The notes beneath the pieces were generated by a model. The model saw only the letters and a list, made by a program, of their open reading frames with translations, was not told the origin of the DNA and did not search any database. From the NCBI GenBank assembly GCA_040773965.1, contig JAXGVG010000111.1, positions 1 through 6,271 on the forward strand: a stretch of 6,271 nucleotides of DNA. Reading direction: 5' to 3'. Of the stretch, positions 4,773-6,271 are shown piece by piece. Both the position numbers and the translations under genes were made by a program. This stretch comes from JAXGVG01 sp040773965. GTDB lineage: Bacteria > Pseudomonadota > Alphaproteobacteria > UBA9219. Within the stretch, counting starts at the first letter, position 1, and each line of letters opens with the position of its first letter.

Positions 4773-6271
4773 ATGTATGTGTCTTTTCGATCCTTTCCGT
4801 TCGGGTTAGCCGGTATTCTCGCCGTTATGCTGACAGGCGTTTGGGCCGGTCCCGTTATAGCCCAGTCTTCCGTCGAAACCTATGTCGACAGCGCCGCCCC
4901 CGCTCAAATGCCGGAGGGCGTTTTACCGGAAGGCGTCGAATGGAACCAGCCTCTTAAGGCCGGTTCTTTGACATTGCCGAAAAAACCGAAGGCCAGGGCT
5001 TCCGTTTCTTCCAACAGATTAAAGCCGCCGACCCTGCCGGTCGGCGGGCTGAAAGCGCCGCAAATGGATACGTCGGCTCCGCGCACGCCGCCGCTAGCCT
5101 CAAGCAAATCAAGCTCGGCCAACGTCATGCTGATGGAGGGAATGAAAAGGGCCCTTCAAAAAGCCGGTCAAAACCCGGATCTGCCGCCCTCCGAAGCCGT
5201 AGCGCCCGAGGAGGACACGACGCCGGAGACGGGGACTCTTCAACGAGCGGCGGCGATGGCTGAAACGGCGGTTCCGGAATCTCCGTCTGCGGACAAGACG
5301 GCTTTGGGCTTGCAGTACGAGCCCGGCCGGGAACCGCGCAGTCTTTCCGTTTCGACGACGCTTGACGGCGCGGCAACTCCTGCCGGGGCCCTGGCGGCGA
5401 GCGAGACAGATGCGCATGCGGATGTCGAAACGCCCAGGGCAACGGAAATAGAACAGCCGCCCGTGCCTTTGGAGCAGTCCTCGGCCCAACCGCCGGGCGC
5501 TTCGGAAAAAGCTTCGAAATCGCCCTCCCTTTTTGACAGCATCTTTGGTCCTTCGGCCGAGGCGCAGGAAGAAGATAAAGCCGAAGAAAAGGTGGAAGAA
5601 AAGGCTGAGACGGCTGTCGCCGAAACGAAAGAACCCGAAGCTCCCGCCGACAAGCCATGCGAGCCGGGCGTTAAGTCGTGGACGAAAGAATGTAGCGAGG
5701 CCGGGTATCCCTCCAGCTATACGGGAAAGATCACGGGCGAAACGCGGGTTGAATGCCCGCAAGGCACGCCGCAGGACGTGTGGCTGAGCAACAGTTGCGC
5801 GCCGCCGGTTCTCGCCGCCGAAGGCGGGCCGCGCGCCACGGATTTGCAGGAAGCGCCAAAGTCGCTGGCCGATCCCGACGCCGTTGTCGAAGGCAAGGCG
5901 GATCTGGGCGCCGCCGAAGCCGCATCCGCGTCCAGGGCGTCGCCGGGCGTTCGGGTTGACGCCAACTGCGGTTCGGCGAACGGCATGGCGGCGGACGGCA
6001 AGCCCGCTGCGGATTTGTGCGCGCAAGGCGAAGCGACGGACGTTTCCGGCGATGGTCCCTGGCGCTGGAGCTGCAAAGGCTCAAATGGCGGCATTACGGT
6101 AAGCTGCGCGGCGCCTGTCGCAAAAAGCGCGGATAAGCCGAAGACGGCCGCAAAAACAGAGACCGGCACGGCGGCCAAGGCCCAGGTTGCCGAAGACGGC
6201 AAATGCGGCGCAGCCGACGGAACGGGAACGGATACGGCGCCAACGGATAATCTGTGCGACAAGGGCATTGC
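4773..6271 (+). CDS. Large secreted Ala/Pro/Glu-rich protein with cysteine modules (3' end outside window)
   Basis: Function unknown. The frame is open from ATG 4773 to the window edge: 499 codons and no stop, so the gene is partial. Residues 1-30 form a Sec signal peptide: Arg6, a hydrophobic core from about 10 to 25, and a probable cleavage site after VIA at 28-30 before QSS. Residues about 31-290 are low-complexity, rich in Ala, Pro, Ser and Glu, with a Glu/Lys run (EEDKAEEKVEEKAE) at 266-279, and are probably disordered. A four-cysteine module follows (C296, C307, C328, C342), then a linker, then a CGSANG-type repeat at 398-445 (C399, C416, C434, C445) and the start of a second at 477 (C478, C495). 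Even spacing of cysteines suggests disulfides and an extracytoplasmic location. No Shine-Dalgarno is clear before ATG 4773; TTG 4755 in the same frame is an alternative, and a TAG at 4728-4730 limits any longer start. Codon use stays regular and the frame ends in a partial repeat, so it is not a random open frame. It could be an envelope, surface or OmpA-like protein; nothing visible decides this. Confidence 0.85.
   Translation, partial: MYVSFRSFPFGLAGILAVMLTGVWAGPVIAQSSVETYVDSAAPAQMPEGVLPEGVEWNQPLKAGSLTLPKKPKARASVSSNRLKPPTLPVGGLKAPQMDTSAPRTPPLASSKSSSANVMLMEGMKRALQKAGQNPDLPPSEAVAPEEDTTPETGTLQRAAAMAETAVPESPSADKTALGLQYEPGREPRSLSVSTTLDGAATPAGALAASETDAHADVETPRATEIEQPPVPLEQSSAQPPGASEKASKSPSLFDSIFGPSAEAQEEDKAEEKVEEKAETAVAETKEPEAPADKPCEPGVKSWTKECSEAGYPSSYTGKITGETRVECPQGTPQDVWLSNSCAPPVLAAEGGPRATDLQEAPKSLADPDAVVEGKADLGAAEAASASRASPGVRVDANCGSANGMAADGKPAADLCAQGEATDVSGDGPWRWSCKGSNGGITVSCAAPVAKSADKPKTAAKTETGTAAKAQVAEDGKCGAADGTGTDTAPTDNLCDKGI
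5658..5798 (+). other. Four-cysteine module of the secreted protein
   Basis: Residues 296-342 hold C296, C307, C328 and C342 with the core GYPSSYTGKITGETRVECP. The Gly-Tyr...Gly-x-Ile-Thr-x-x-x-x-Val-x-Cys-Pro pattern recalls short modules of bacterial surface proteins (CPxGYxGxITQxRxxxCP) and ends in WLSNSC. The resemblance is from memory of the general pattern. Confidence 0.5.
5964..6107 (+). repeat. First CGSANG-type cysteine repeat
   Basis: Residues 398-445 of the secreted protein read NCGSANG, then a spacer, ADLCAQGEATDVSGDGPW, RWSCKGSNGG and ITVSC. This matches a repeat seen in many bacterial secreted proteins with the form CGxANG...LCxxGxxxxVxGxGPWxWxCxGxNGGxxxxC. Four cysteines are kept in register. 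Confidence 0.75.
6201..6271 (+). repeat. Second CGSANG-type repeat, cut by the window end
   Basis: Residues 477-499 read KCGAADG, a Thr-rich spacer, then APTDNLCDKGI. C478 and C495 are spaced 17 residues apart exactly as C399 and C416 in the first copy. The remainder of the unit lies outside the window. Confidence 0.7.

Noticed and set aside
5109..6026. Long antisense open frame (305 codons, - strand) opposite the secreted-protein gene
   Set aside because: Its translation is Arg/Gly/Phe-rich with no domain, and the opposite strand has a signal peptide and in-register cysteine repeats. Open antisense frames are expected opposite GC-rich, Ala/Pro/Glu-rich coding sequence. The other - strand frames in 5125-6268 fail for the same reason.

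Overview
The window is about 6.3 kb of fairly GC-rich bacterial DNA with every supported gene on the + strand. Protein style points to an alphaproteobacterium, probably something near Rhodospirillales or Micavibrio-like lineages: an elongation factor P gene runs straight into an inositol-monophosphatase (SuhB) gene of the alphaproteobacterial type, the decarboxylase is a type III PLP enzyme with a 'FNGF' C-terminus, and there is a DUF736 protein, a family best known from alphaproteobacterial accessory DNA. The lineage is an inference from protein sequence alone.

Layout. Positions 6-1247 encode an ornithine/arginine-type PLP decarboxylase of the alanine-racemase-like fold, followed five bases later by an agmatinase-family ureohydrolase (1253-2143). 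The pair looks like a translationally coupled polyamine operon: the decarboxylase stop codon is part of the agmatinase Shine-Dalgarno sequence. After a 133-bp gap with no convincing gene comes a DUF736-domain protein (2277-2846) with its own near-perfect ribosome binding site. A 328-bp intergenic stretch (2847-3174) has no credible gene but holds a chain of hairpins, including a three-hairpin palindromic repeat (3021-3106) of the dispersed 'GTCATTCCCG...CGGGAATCCA' kind.

The second half begins with efp (3175-3738) and suhB (3741-4538), two bases apart and certainly co-transcribed. A 234-bp AT-rich gap follows. From 4773 to the window edge a long frame stays open: a secreted, low-complexity Ala/Pro/Glu-rich protein with an N-terminal signal peptide, a four-cysteine module, and then a recognisable 'CGSANG...LC...GPWxWSCxGSNGG..xSC' repeat with a second copy cut by the end of the window.

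How the genes fit together: decarboxylase and agmatinase together suggest putrescine formation (arginine to agmatine to putrescine, or ornithine directly to putrescine plus a second ureohydrolase route). EF-P relieves ribosome stalling at polyproline stretches, and the SuhB-family protein hydrolyses inositol phosphate and may have RNA-linked roles. The DUF736 protein and the palindromic repeat sit between these two housekeeping blocks and look like an insertion-prone junction. The large secreted protein is the least described item here. No tRNA, rRNA, CRISPR array, transposase or other complete mobile element was seen.
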